A stretch of DNA of 64,000 nucleotides from Thermohalobaculum sp039187815 (GTDB taxonomy: Bacteria > Pseudomonadota > Alphaproteobacteria > Rhodobacterales > Rhodobacteraceae). Shown one piece after another: positions 1 to 9,153 of the stretch. Position numbers and translations under genes: made by a program. How positions within the stretch are numbered: the stretch's first letter is position 1; every line of letters begins with the position of its first letter. The notes beneath the pieces were generated by a model, which saw nothing but the letters and a program-made list of their open reading frames with translations, was not told where the DNA came from and ran no database searches. The stretch is taken from positions 1-64,000 of the forward strand of contig JBCCZI010000008.1 in the NCBI GenBank assembly GCA_039187815.1, in the 5' to 3' direction.

Positions 1-54
1 GCTCAGCCGCCGCATCCGGTCGTCGAAGTCAAAGAACCCCGGCTGCTTCGCCAT
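1..54 (-). CDS. IS5-family transposase, N-terminal end only (cut by window edge)
   Basis: Reading leftward from an ATG at 54-52, the 18 codons in the window give MAKQPGFFDFDDRMRRLS. This resembles the start of IS5-family DDE transposases of the DUF772 type, which begin with M-x-x-QPGFFD followed by a short acidic/basic stretch. The rest lies outside the window. The 75 bases upstream of the ATG, ending near GAGGCCCTC at about 122-130, may contain the terminal inverted repeat of this element, but the other end is not visible, so the boundary is a guess. Only 18 residues support the family call. Confidence 0.55.
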   Translation of the reverse strand, partial: MAKQPGFFDFDDRMRRLS

Positions 55-181
55 GCCAATCTCCCGCGCTGCTCCAGCACCGCAATTGAATCAGCAAATC
101 ACTCGGGTGGCGAGGTTTCTAGAGGCCCTCAGCTGCCGCGCCGCTTTGGGCAAAGAACGCAGGTAACCGCGGGCTCTGGCG

Positions 182-430
182 GTGGAGATGGCCTATCGTG
201 ATCGCGGTCCTTTCCGGTACCAGCGCTATGCGGACATCCTCTGGCCTTCGCCAGGCGCGCTGGTTTCATACGAGTATCATTGGACGATAGCGGATATGAT
301 CAACGCGGTGCTGCGCTCTGGCTGCCAGATTTTAGAGACCGAAGAGTACGGCGATCATGTCGGTGACTGGGAGGGGGCCCCAATGCATGGCCTACCGGAG
401 TATTTCCTCATCATTGCCAGAAAAACATAG
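182..430 (+). pseudogene. C-terminal remnant of a class I SAM-dependent methyltransferase
   Basis: An 82-residue frame opens with GTG and has an in-frame TAA just upstream (164-166). The pattern Y-x-Y-HWTIADMINAVLRSGC-x-I, an acidic stretch, and a closing LPEYFLIIARK match the C-terminal strands of small-molecule class I methyltransferases (Y-W-H-lsdiinal-x-aG ... LP-fsl-A-K). The SAM-binding N-terminal half (GxGxG region) is absent. The fragment starts shortly after the presumed end of the IS5-family element, so an insertion or deletion probably removed the 5' part. No ribosome binding site of note is visible. A functional small protein is unlikely. Confidence 0.55.
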
Positions 431-806
431 TGCACTGAATTGCCACATACCCTCAAGGTCGGCTCCGTCCGCACACTTGCCGTTTGCTTAGCCGGCACGT
501 GAGCACTTGCAGTGAACGACCAAAAGGGCGCGCCGGATCAGCAATAGAATTCCCGACTGTGATCGATGACGGGCCCTTAGCCGGAAGGCAGCTACAGATT
601 CTTTGGAATTTTTCGAGAGAGGCAACTGGCTGTGTCCACCACCCCGAGGGTGGGGCCCCAAGGGGTGGGGGGTATCTGCAAACTGGCATCGAAAGCCCTG
701 CAGGAATGGGGCCGCAGAGCCCGGCGACTTCCATACCCGTGAAAGACAGGTGGAAGATGAAAAGTAAAAGAGATCGCCCGAACTTACGCTAACTATTTGA
801 TTTTGT
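431..806. other. Gene-free stretch before tRNA-Arg
   Basis: I find no supportable gene here. The open frames on both strands have no recognisable motif. A cluster of G/C stems is present: CCACCC (639-644) can pair with GGGTGG (648-653), and GGGGCCCC (652-659) is self-complementary. None is followed by a T-run, so I do not call a terminator. Confidence 0.5.
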
Positions 807-883
807 TGGCGCACCCGACAGGATTCGAACCTGTGACCTTCGGCTTCGGAGGCCGACACTCTATCCAGCTGAGCTACGGGTGC
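807..883 (-). tRNA. tRNA-Arg, anticodon CCG
   Basis: The minus strand gives a complete cloverleaf. The acceptor GCACCCG (883-877) pairs with CGGGTGC, followed by discriminator G and an encoded CCA (809-807). The D-arm is TAGCTCAGCTGGATAGA, the anticodon loop is CUCCGAA (anticodon CCG, reading CGG Arg codons) on a TCGGC/GCCGA stem, and the T-arm is ACAGG-TTCGAAT-CCTGT. The gene stands alone between the methyltransferase remnant and the IS1-like transposon. Confidence 0.97.
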
Positions 884-983
884 CTGCAAAACGCGCGCCC
901 AAACTTTGGCAACGCGCCCGTCGCAATGCCGAAGTGATACACCGCGATCCTCGGGGATGCAATGTGCCTCATCGGATCAGCAT

Positions 984-991
984 AGGGCGCT
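984..991. repeat. Left 8-bp target-site duplication of the IS1-like transposon
   Basis: AGGGCGCT here is repeated exactly at 3647-3654, immediately outside the inverted repeats. Eight to nine bases is the usual duplication length for IS1-family transposition. An intact duplication means that both ends of 992-3646 moved together in one event. Confidence 0.85.
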
Positions 992-1013
992 GGTAGTGTG
1001 TCACTTTGAAATT
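992..1013. repeat. Left terminal inverted repeat of the IS1-like transposon
   Basis: The repeat reads GGTAGTG, T, then GTCACTTTGAAATT. Its partner at 3625-3646, on the opposite strand, differs only at the eighth base (G for T). The GG-x-x-x-TG tip is typical of IS1-family ends. The transposase stop codon (1003-1001) lies inside this repeat, so the repeat encodes the last residues of the enzyme. Confidence 0.9.
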
Positions 1014-1897
1014 TGCTGATTGCGCTTTTTGTACGGGCCACGCTTTTTTGGGGCGGTCTCGTTAGCATCTATCAGCGCGACCAGATCAGCGATATCCCAA
1101 AGACGGTCGGTCAGGCCAGCAGCCATGGCGGGCGTAACCTTAAGCGTCTGGTGAACGTGAACAAAATTGCAGTACATGAAGTGCAGGGCAACGGCGTGTG
1201 CGTGGTTTTCGACCTTCTTGGAAAAGGCATTGGTCAGGCGGGTGACTCGGCGCATATGCATCCGCATCGTGAGGTTCTGCCGCTCGACATGGCTGGTGGA
1301 AACCCGAGCCGGGTCAGGTGAGCCCTCAACACGCTGTTTTTTGGTCCCGGTGCATTCGGCGGGGCTGTACTTCTTCTCATGCCCCTGCTGGCCTGTAGCG
1401 CCGCCATAGATTTTGATCAGTTGGGCATCGTCCACGTCCCCGCCAAAGGCGTCCTCGACCGCTTCCAGATACGCCCTTTGGCCATTCGAGGTAAATTGCA
1501 CGCGGTTCGCCAGACGCGACCGCAGATCGTCCATGAAGCCGATGGCATATTCACCGTCACGGCCACCGACCATGTAAGACACGATCATCTTGGTTTCGCT
1601 ATCCAACGCCGTCCACGTCCACGTGTCGCCAGCCCCTTCTGGTTCCGCCTTGGCCGTCGCAACGTTCTCGGCCTTGGCATAGGTGAATGACCAGACTGCG
1701 TCGCACTGGATGACCGAGGCTTTGACGTTGCGCACGCGCTCATCGTGGAACTTCTCGCAAGCCTTCCCCGCATCGATCAGCAGCTTGTTGACCGTGTTCT
1801 TGGACACGTCCGCGATGCGAGCGGTAGCACGGATGCTGCTGCCTTCGACAAGAAGCCGGATGATCAGGGCGCGGGTTTTGCTGTCCAACTTTCTCAT
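1001..1897 (-). CDS. IS1-family transposase (single-frame, DDE type)
   Basis: About 298 residues catalysing cut-and-paste or replicative movement of the surrounding element. The N-terminus (RALIIRLLVEGSSIRATARI, then ADVSKNTVNKLLIDAG) is the helix-turn-helix of IS1 InsA-like proteins. The catalytic half has the acidic motifs CDAVWSF, WTWTALDSETKMIVSYMVGG and SNGQRAYL, then a T-SHVERQNLTMRMHMRR block carrying the conserved E, and ends with the basic KKRGPYKKR tail. Unlike E. coli IS1, no programmed frameshift is needed because one frame runs through. I place the start at M-R-K-L-D-S (1897) by analogy with relatives; ATGs at 1921 and 1903 are also in frame, and none has a clear Shine-Dalgarno. 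Confidence 0.88.
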   Translation of the reverse strand: MRKLDSKTRALIIRLLVEGSSIRATARIADVSKNTVNKLLIDAGKACEKFHDERVRNVKASVIQCDAVWSFTYAKAENVATAKAEPEGAGDTWTWTALDSETKMIVSYMVGGRDGEYAIGFMDDLRSRLANRVQFTSNGQRAYLEAVEDAFGGDVDDAQLIKIYGGATGQQGHEKKYSPAECTGTKKQRVEGSPDPARVSTSHVERQNLTMRMHMRRVTRLTNAFSKKVENHAHAVALHFMYCNFVHVHQTLKVTPAMAAGLTDRLWDIADLVALIDANETAPKKRGPYKKRNQQISK

Positions 1898-1921
1898 AAC
1901 CATGATGTAAGTGACCAACAT

Positions 1922-2517
1922 GCTAAATCAAGCATATCGGTCATTTTAAAATTAAAGAGGCGACGGTTTCCCGCCGCCCAAGTTGGATTGATCGGAAGCC
2001 CCGCCTGCGTTTGATCAGCGGGTCACATTCAGTTCGCTACAGATCAGCCCGGGTGGCTGCGCCAGTGTGCGCAGACAAGTTCAGTGCGACCGAAGCGAAC
2101 GCGGGTGTAGGCAGTTGCCCAAATGTCCTTCATGTCCTGACTCCTATGTGACAGGGTTGCACTCGCAGTGGGGCGCCAGAAATGTCAGATTGTTCTTGTT
2201 ACCTAGGCGATCTGCAGGGTTCCAACGCCCCGCGAGGTCACCGCCTATATGGAAGGTCAGATTGTTAGCGCGGTCTGACATGTTCCGCTCAGGCCATTTG
2301 CCGTTGGGCGGATGTCTCCGGGTCGGCGTTCACATCAAACATCAGAATCTCCGCGTCATCTCGTGACGATATCTATGACGCTATCCACGTTTTATGCCAG
2401 CACTGCACTTAGCCGCGCCCTTTGCGGATAGCGCGTGAACAGCTGCATTGCGCTATCCGCTCGTTCCTCATATACCCCATTGTGTTGAGTCCTCTCGCAT
2501 GGATGGAGGTTGCCGTT
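1922..2517. other. Non-coding centre of the transposon, between divergent transposase and cargo genes
   Basis: About 600 bases with no convincing gene. Upstream of the transposase is an AT-rich stretch (about 1940-1965), a plausible promoter region. Near the right end the motif CGCTATCC occurs at 2379-2386 and 2451-2458, and inverted as GGATAGCG at 2426-2433. These sit directly upstream of the cargo gene and are listed separately as a candidate operator. Confidence 0.5.
2424..2460. promoter_or_regulatory. 11-bp perfect inverted repeat upstream of the cargo gene (candidate operator)
   Basis: GCGGATAGCGC (2424-2434) and GCGCTATCCGC (2450-2460) are exact reverse complements separated by 15 bases, centred about 75 bases before the start of the downstream gene. 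A third copy of the half-site core, CGCTATCC, lies at 2379-2386. Repeated half-sites like these usually mark a dimeric repressor site. A cruciform or mRNA stem is the alternative. No regulator is proven, but the downstream gene encodes a winged-helix-like protein that could autoregulate. Confidence 0.45.
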
Positions 2518-3375
2518 ATGATGGATGAACAAACCGCTCATAATGCAGCCAGCGAAGCGCAGGCGCAGAACGCAGACGGCGAGAAGGGTCCGGCGGACGC
2601 TGGCAACCAGGACGTCCGCCAGCGCTCGACTATTGCTTTTCCCTATAATTCCCTAGAGGACGCTGGGGTACTTGCCCATGCGATACAGCGCAATGCAGGA
2701 ACAGACGCTTGCTCCGATGCCCACCTTGCTGCATGGCTGAAAATGAGCCCAAAAAGCAGCACGATGCGCGTTCGCATCGCGTCAGCAAGGATTTTCGGCC
2801 TTATTGAGCCTGGGGTCTCTGATGACCACGTTCTCACGGATCTCGGCAAAAAATATGTCGATGACCTGCGAAACAAGGAAGCCAGAGTTGAAGCCTTCCT
2901 AAGCGTTCCGCTGTATCGGGCCCTCGTTGATCACTATAAAGGTGGGGTAATCCCCCCAGCGGCAGCGCTTGAAAGGCAGATTGCTTCGTTTGGTGTCGCT
3001 GAGAAGCAGAAAGGACGCGCTCGGGCCGCATTCGACAAGTCTGCACAGTATGCAGGGTTTCACGATCACGGAAACAACCGCTTGGTCAAACCCGGCATTC
3101 AGCCCTCTGGATCGAAGCCCGAGCGCGGTGAAGAAAATGGAGCGGGGACAGGTGGCGGAGGGAAAGGCGGCGGTGGAGGCGACGGTTTTGATCACGACCC
3201 GATGATCATCGGCTTGTTCAAGCGGCTACCCCAGCCGGAGGATGCCTGGACGCTGCAAGAACGCAAGCGATGGCTGCAAACCGCAGCTCAAATCTTCGAT
3301 CTCATTTATGGTGATGACGAAGAGGGCGGTATCTCGGTTTCGCCCACACGCGGAATTAACCCCAGCGCGCCTTAG
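2518..3375 (+). CDS. Transposon cargo: winged-helix protein, DUF5343-like
   Basis: 285 residues of unknown function. After a polar, low-complexity N-terminus, about residues 40-170 read like a DUF5343-type winged-helix domain: FPYNSLEDAGVLAHAI, a helix-turn-helix-like AAWLKMSP, an I-F-GLIE strand turn, LTDLGKKY, then a helical tail. A Gly-rich linker (GTGGGGKGGGGG) separates a C-terminal box, LP-x-PEDAWTLQERKRWLQTA-x-x-IFDLIY. I recall this box from uncharacterised proteobacterial proteins but cannot assign it a role. The start at 2518 is set by GGAGG at 2505-2509, eight bases upstream; an upstream in-frame ATG at 2422 lacks such a site. The 3' end overlaps the convergent small gene by 20 bases. 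Binding to nucleic acid is an inference from the fold. Confidence 0.7.
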   Translation: MMDEQTAHNAASEAQAQNADGEKGPADAGNQDVRQRSTIAFPYNSLEDAGVLAHAIQRNAGTDACSDAHLAAWLKMSPKSSTMRVRIASARIFGLIEPGVSDDHVLTDLGKKYVDDLRNKEARVEAFLSVPLYRALVDHYKGGVIPPAAALERQIASFGVAEKQKGRARAAFDKSAQYAGFHDHGNNRLVKPGIQPSGSKPERGEENGAGTGGGGKGGGGGDGFDHDPMIIGLFKRLPQPEDAWTLQERKRWLQTAAQIFDLIYGDDEEGGISVSPTRGINPSAP

Positions 3376-3568
3376 CCGCCTTCTTGGCAATGGCGCTGCG
3401 TTCATCGGGGCTAAGGGCCTCGGCCCTCGCCTTACCGCCCTTGAGCCCGCCCTTGCGCTGACCCTCGGCTTTCTCGGGTTGCGTGTCGTCCGCTTCACCC
3501 GTCGCCACGTCCACGATGAACTTGGCAAGCTGGTTGGCGTCTCTAGGTCTTTTGGGCTTTTCTGTCAT
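3356..3568 (-). CDS. Transposon cargo: 70-residue basic protein with a KGG-x-ARA motif
   Basis: The protein has an N-terminal segment (KPKRPRDANQLAKFIVDVATGE), an acidic linker, and a Lys/Arg/Ala-rich tail with RKGGLKGGKARAEALSP followed by RSAIAKKAAKARW. The tail resembles the KGG/histone-H1-like repeats of small bacterial proteins often annotated as RNA- or DNA-binding. It is encoded convergently with the winged-helix gene (20-base overlap), just inside the right inverted repeat. No Shine-Dalgarno is evident, so translation may be weak or leaderless. A role as a nucleic-acid-binding accessory factor of the transposon is inference only. Confidence 0.65.
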   Translation of the reverse strand: MTEKPKRPRDANQLAKFIVDVATGEADDTQPEKAEGQRKGGLKGGKARAEALSPDERSAIAKKAAKARWG

Positions 3569-3624
3569 ACAAAGGAGTATGGCACCGCCCGCGCTGGGTT
3601 GCTAGCTACGTGTCAACGGCGCGG

Positions 3625-3646
3625 AATTTCAAAGTGACCCACTACC
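3625..3646. repeat. Right terminal inverted repeat of the IS1-like transposon
   Basis: Reads AATTTCAAAGTGACC then CACTACC. Its reverse complement matches the left end at 21 of 22 positions. It is followed directly by the right copy of the target duplication. Confidence 0.9.
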
Positions 3647-3654
3647 AGGGCGCT
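3647..3654. repeat. Right 8-bp target-site duplication
   Basis: AGGGCGCT, identical to 984-991. Removing the transposon and one copy rejoins the original intergenic DNA between tRNA-Arg and pyrG. Confidence 0.85.
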
Positions 3655-3754
3655 CCACGCCTTGCGGTCTCCCCCAAAATGCTGTAACGCTCAAACCCCG
3701 TGGTGCTAGATACGGTAGTCGGGACGATCTCGGCCCCAAAATCTGCGGGGATCC

Positions 3755-5410
<1,656 letters not shown>

Positions 5411-5413
5411 GGC

Positions 5414-5851
5414 GTGGGACAGAGCTGTCCCTTGCGCGCGCTGCCGGAGCTGTTGTTCGGCAAGGCGATCGACCCGCCCGATTGGCAGGCCTGGCGGCGC
5501 CCAGACCTGCCGGAGGTGATTGAGGCCGGCCGCGCGCTTGGCATGATCCAACCCGACGGAGAGATCCAATTCCATCTCCCCCGCGGCGGCCTCTGCGAGG
5601 ATCAGATCGGCATCAACGTCTCGGTTCCGGGCTCTGATCGCTTGCCCTGGGCCGATCAGGTGCGCGTCACGGCAGACGCCACCCACCGGGCACTGGCCGC
5701 ACGGCCACCTCTCCCCGACCTGGCGCGACAGAAGAGCCGCGGATGGGACGCCCGCCTCCGACCCAATGGCCGAGGCCCCAGCGCTTGGGCACGGCTGCTG
5801 TGGATCGCGTGGCTCTGCGTGCCCAGGGGCGATCCGTGCCTCGCGCGCTGA
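5414..5851 (+). CDS. Hypothetical protein downstream of pyrG
   Basis: A 145-residue GTG-initiated frame begins four bases after the pyrG stop, so translational coupling is plausible. The first about 85 residues (LPELLFGKAIDPPDWQAW, then PDLPEVIEAGRALGMI) look like an ordinary soluble domain. The tail is Arg/Pro-rich and could be read-through of a frame with a shorter functional end. Third-position GC is high, as in neighbours, which favours real coding. The last 16 bases overlap the chosen start of the next gene. I do not recognise the family. Confidence 0.45.
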   Translation: MGQSCPLRALPELLFGKAIDPPDWQAWRRPDLPEVIEAGRALGMIQPDGEIQFHLPRGGLCEDQIGINVSVPGSDRLPWADQVRVTADATHRALAARPPLPDLARQKSRGWDARLRPNGRGPSAWARLLWIAWLCVPRGDPCLAR

Positions 5852-6225
5852 CGCAGCTCTGGGCGCGCCTGAGTGCCTGGATGCGCCGGTTGCTGACCGA
5901 CCTCGCGGTCCTGTGGCTGGCAGCCCGGGACCGCCGCGTGAGTTGGGCGGCCAAAGCGCTGGCCGCCGCCGTGGTGCTCTATGCGGTGAGCCCGATCGAC
6001 CTGATCCCGGACGCCATCCCCGTGATCGGCCTGCTCGACGATCTGCTGCTGGTGCCCGCGGGGATCTGGCTGATCTTGCGACTGATCCCGGCCCCGGTTC
6101 TCGCGGACCTGCGGGCGCAGGCGCGCGCGCATCCCATACGCCTGCCCGGCGGGCGCATCGGCACCGTCTGTGTGGTCATCGTCTGGGTTGGGCTTGCCGC
6201 GTTCGTCGTCTGGTGGCTGGTCTGA
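5836..6225 (+). CDS. YkvA/DUF1232-family membrane protein
   Basis: About 129 residues. The signature RRVSWAAKALAAAVVLYA followed by SPIDLIPD-x-IP-x-IGLLDDLLL is diagnostic of DUF1232 (YkvA family), small membrane proteins of unknown role. Hydrophobic segments lie around the SPIDLIPD block and at the C-terminus (TVCVVIVWVGLAAFVVWWL). I chose GTG at 5836 because AGGGGCG lies at 5824-5830; an ATG at 5881 would still keep the whole domain. The longer frame reaching 5743 is Arg/Pro-rich and unlikely. Confidence 0.75.
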   Translation: MPRALTQLWARLSAWMRRLLTDLAVLWLAARDRRVSWAAKALAAAVVLYAVSPIDLIPDAIPVIGLLDDLLLVPAGIWLILRLIPAPVLADLRAQARAHPIRLPGGRIGTVCVVIVWVGLAAFVVWWLV

Positions 6226-6230
6226 GCGCC

Positions 6231-6650
6231 TCAGCCGCCGGCCACTTGCTGCAGCCCCGTGCCGTGCGTGATCGCCGCGCCACGCGCCGGCTGGGCGTTC
6301 AACAGCGGGCGGAGCGAGCGGCGCAGGCGCAGCGCCGCCTCGGCTGCCGGGACCAGGTCGTCGGGGTCCGGCACGTGGACCAGCAGATATCCCGCACCGA
6401 GCGCCGCCGCCTGGGCGCGGAAGGGGCACATGGCCAGACCGGTCGCCAATACCTCCGCATAGCCCACATAGAGTGCGACAGGATGCGTCCCCTCGAGCCG
6501 CACATAGGCATAGACGGCCTCTCGAGCCTCGGGCATCGTCCGCATGGCATGCACCGCGCAGGCATAGGCCAGCCCGCTCCCATCGACGAGCGTGAGCGAT
6601 CCCAAGGGCCGGGCCTCACTCGATTCTCCTATTGCGGCGGGTTTGAACAT
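6231..6650 (-). CDS. Small protein with a degenerate GIY-YIG-like fold
   Basis: 139 residues. The order of elements resembles a GIY-YIG domain: a VYAYVR strand in the place of GIY, ALYVGYAE in the place of YIG, a central helix with RAQAAALGA-x-YLLVHV, and a closing helix with LRPLLNAQ like the usual rPplN end. The expected catalytic Arg and Glu are not clearly conserved, so nuclease activity is doubtful. The start at 6650 is preceded by AGGAAGG at a good distance, which excludes the longer ATG at 6764. It converges with the DUF1232 gene, five bases away. The assignment rests on pattern only. Confidence 0.6.
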   Translation of the reverse strand: MFKPAAIGESSEARPLGSLTLVDGSGLAYACAVHAMRTMPEAREAVYAYVRLEGTHPVALYVGYAEVLATGLAMCPFRAQAAALGAGYLLVHVPDPDDLVPAAEAALRLRRSLRPLLNAQPARGAAITHGTGLQQVAGG

Positions 6651-6961
6651 CACGACCTTCCTATGGGCACGGGTCACGGTACCAAAGCTTGTGCGATCGT
6701 CAAGATGTAGGCAAGGCGTCACCCATCCCCACAAACTGGGCTCGCCTGAGAGACAGTGTGCCATCCGAGGGTAAATCAGCCGTTAGGCGCGCCAGATGCA
6801 CGCAAGGGTTGCGCAATGGCCGCACTCCGTGTTCATAAAGATACCGCCGAAAGCTGTTCAGATTTCTGGCAAAACTTTGCTGCGATCCATGTTAGGATCG
6901 CGCCGCCCGGGGCCGCTGCTTGCCGCCCGGGGCCACGCCGGCGAAGAGGGGAGACGACAGA

Positions 6962-9145
6962 ATGGTTGCACTGGTTTCCGGCCTGGGTGGGCCGAGCGGG
7001 TTCGGTGAAAACTTTCTCGAGCGCAATGACGACGGCTCGACCAACGCGATCGACATCTCCTCGGTCTTCGAACTGGGGATCGATTTCTTCGGCACCCGCT
7101 ATGGCGCGCTCTTCGTCAACAACAATGGCAGCGTCACCTTCAACGCGCCGCGCGCGACCTTCACGCCAAACGCCATCACCTCGAACAGCGGCAACCCAGA
7201 GATCTCGCCCTTTTTCGGCGATGTGGACACGCGGGCCGTGCCGAGCGGCGGCTTTGGCCCCGGGGTCGGCGTCGGCGGCAACGGGATGCTGGGCGACAAC
7301 GGCAACTCGACGGGCAGCAACCTGGTCTGGTACGCGCTCGACACCGAGGGGGACCGGCTGGTCGTCACCTGGGACGATGTCGGCTACTTCAACACGCGCG
7401 ACGACCTCACCAACGCGTTCCAGCTGATTCTCACCGATCGCGGCGGCGGCGATTTCGACATCGAGTTCCGCTATGAGGACATCAACTGGACCACGGGTGA
7501 GGCGAGCGGCGGCGTCGACGGCCTGGGCGGCGTCGTGGCGCGTGCGGGCTGGACAGCGGGCACCGGCGATCCGGCCGAGTTCTTTGAGCTGCCGCAGTCC
7601 GGCATCCAAGCGCAGATCCTCGCGCTCGAGGACACGCCCGGCAACACGGGCCAGGACGGGCGCTGGTTCTTCTCGGTGCGCGGCGGCAACGTGCTGGTCA
7701 GCGATCTGCCGACGGGTCCCGAGAACCCGATCGTCGGCGCGGTGTTCGGCGACCCGCACCTCGTGACCTTCGACGGCATCGGCTACGACTTCCAGGCGAC
7801 GGGAGAGTACCTCCTGGCCACCGAGACCGCGGGCAGCATCGAGGTGCAGGCGCGCTTTGAGGAGGTGGCGGACGATCTCTCGACCACGACCGCGGTTGCG
7901 ACACGGCTCGGCGATTTCAACATCGTCATCGATGCGCGCGCGGACCAGCCGCTGCAGATCGGCGCGTCGTTCCTGGATCTCGAGGATTTCACCGGCGTGC
8001 GCGTCGGCGAGGGCATCGTCGGGCGCCAGGGCAACGTCTTTACGGTTGTCTATCCTGGCGCGGATAACGAGGCCAATGACGGCGACGAGCGGCTGGTCGT
8101 GACGATCACCGATGACCGGGTCGATGTCCGGATGGAGCTGGCCGCAGACCGCACGGGCGGCTTTGAAGGCCTGCTGGGGAACGCCGACGGCGACCCGGCC
8201 AACGACATCGCGCTGGCCAATGGCGAGGCGCTGGACCGCCCGCTGACCTTCGAGGGGCTTTATGGCGGCTACCGTGCCGACTGGCGGGTGACCGAGGCTG
8301 GCCCCGAGCAGCCGCCCTTCGTGCTGCCCGTGGCGCCGCCGCCTCCGGGCGAAGGCGGAGACGGCACCGGCACGGGGACCGGCGGTGGCGTCGGCCCAGG
8401 CCAGCCGATCTTCACGGGCGGCGCCGGGGCGGATGGGCTGGAGATGACCCGTACCGAGCCGATCGTGTCGCTGTTCTCGTATGAGGACGGCGCCGGGCCC
8501 GACACGCTGTTCGACGCCGCGCAGCCGAGCGCCTTTGTCACCCTGGACGATCTCGACCCGGACGCGCGCGCCACGGCCGAAGCGGCCGCCACCGCCGAGG
8601 GTCTGGTGCCCGGCACCTACAACTTCACCTCGGCCGTGATCGATTTTGCGGTGACCGGGGATCGGAGCTATCTCGAATCGGCCCTGCTCGCGCCCGTCGT
8701 GGCGGACAGCATGGTGCTGACGGCCAGCAGCGGGGCGCTCGACACGCCGGGCGCCGAGGCGGTGGCGCTGCTCTATGAGGCCGGGCTCGACCGCGACGGC
8801 AACATCGACCTTGCGGGCCTGAACTTCTGGATCGACCGGCGCGAGGCCGGCGCAAGCCAGGAAGAGATCGCCCAGGCCTTTCTCGAGAGCTTCGAGTTCA
8901 CCCAGAGCTTCGGCGCCATCGACAGCCTCAGCGACGAAGAGCTGGTGGATGCGCTGTTCGAGAACGTGCTCGACCGGGCGCCGGATGAGGGCGGGCGGGC
9001 CTTCTGGATCGCGACCCTGGCCGCGCCAGAGGTCGACCGGGCCGATCTGCTGATCGCCTTCTCCGAGAGCGGCGAGAACATCGCCTCGGCCCCCTGGCTC
9101 GGCACCCTGGTCGAATCCGAGCCCGGCTTCTGGGAGTTCGCCTGA
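6962..9145 (+). CDS. Large NIDO-VWD-DUF4214 protein, probably surface-exposed or secreted
   Basis: 727 residues in three parts. Residues about 15-245 form a nidogen-like NIDO domain (ALFVNNNGSVTF, FFGDVDT, VVTWDDVGYF). Residues about 260-445 form a von Willebrand D-type domain beginning VFGDPHLVTFDGIGYDF and containing GFEGLLGNADGDPANDI. A Pro/Gly linker follows. The last about 130 residues are a DUF4214-like module (FEFTQSFG, ELVDALFENVLDRAPDEGG, AFSESGENI), common in large secreted proteins. No N-terminal signal peptide is present, which fits type I or another Sec-independent export, but no exporter is nearby. The start at 6962 has GAGGGGAG upstream; the frame back to 6920 lacks one. A role in adhesion or matrix formation is inference. 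Confidence 0.8.
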   Translation: MVALVSGLGGPSGFGENFLERNDDGSTNAIDISSVFELGIDFFGTRYGALFVNNNGSVTFNAPRATFTPNAITSNSGNPEISPFFGDVDTRAVPSGGFGPGVGVGGNGMLGDNGNSTGSNLVWYALDTEGDRLVVTWDDVGYFNTRDDLTNAFQLILTDRGGGDFDIEFRYEDINWTTGEASGGVDGLGGVVARAGWTAGTGDPAEFFELPQSGIQAQILALEDTPGNTGQDGRWFFSVRGGNVLVSDLPTGPENPIVGAVFGDPHLVTFDGIGYDFQATGEYLLATETAGSIEVQARFEEVADDLSTTTAVATRLGDFNIVIDARADQPLQIGASFLDLEDFTGVRVGEGIVGRQGNVFTVVYPGADNEANDGDERLVVTITDDRVDVRMELAADRTGGFEGLLGNADGDPANDIALANGEALDRPLTFEGLYGGYRADWRVTEAGPEQPPFVLPVAPPPPGEGGDGTGTGTGGGVGPGQPIFTGGAGADGLEMTRTEPIVSLFSYEDGAGPDTLFDAAQPSAFVTLDDLDPDARATAEAAATAEGLVPGTYNFTSAVIDFAVTGDRSYLESALLAPVVADSMVLTASSGALDTPGAEAVALLYEAGLDRDGNIDLAGLNFWIDRREAGASQEEIAQAFLESFEFTQSFGAIDSLSDEELVDALFENVLDRAPDEGGRAFWIATLAAPEVDRADLLIAFSESGENIASAPWLGTLVESEPGFWEFA

Positions 9146-9153
9146 CCCACAGA

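Larger units (their letters stand above)
992..3646. mobile_element. Complete IS1-like transposon with two cargo genes (2,655 bp)
   Basis: The element is bounded by 22-bp terminal inverted repeats that match at 21 of 22 positions and by a perfect 8-bp target duplication. It encodes a single-frame IS1-type transposase at the left end, a gene-free centre of about 600 bp, and two further genes at the right end: a winged-helix/DUF5343-like protein and a 70-residue basic protein. A simple IS1-group element of this transposase type is normally about 0.8-1.1 kb, so roughly 1.6 kb is extra. The insertion lies between tRNA-Arg and pyrG. All three frames are intact and the ends nearly identical, which suggests a recent arrival or an element still able to move. 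Confidence 0.85.

Noticed and set aside
1001..1921. Programmed frameshift as in E. coli IS1
   Set aside because: The transposase is one continuous frame; no frameshift is needed.
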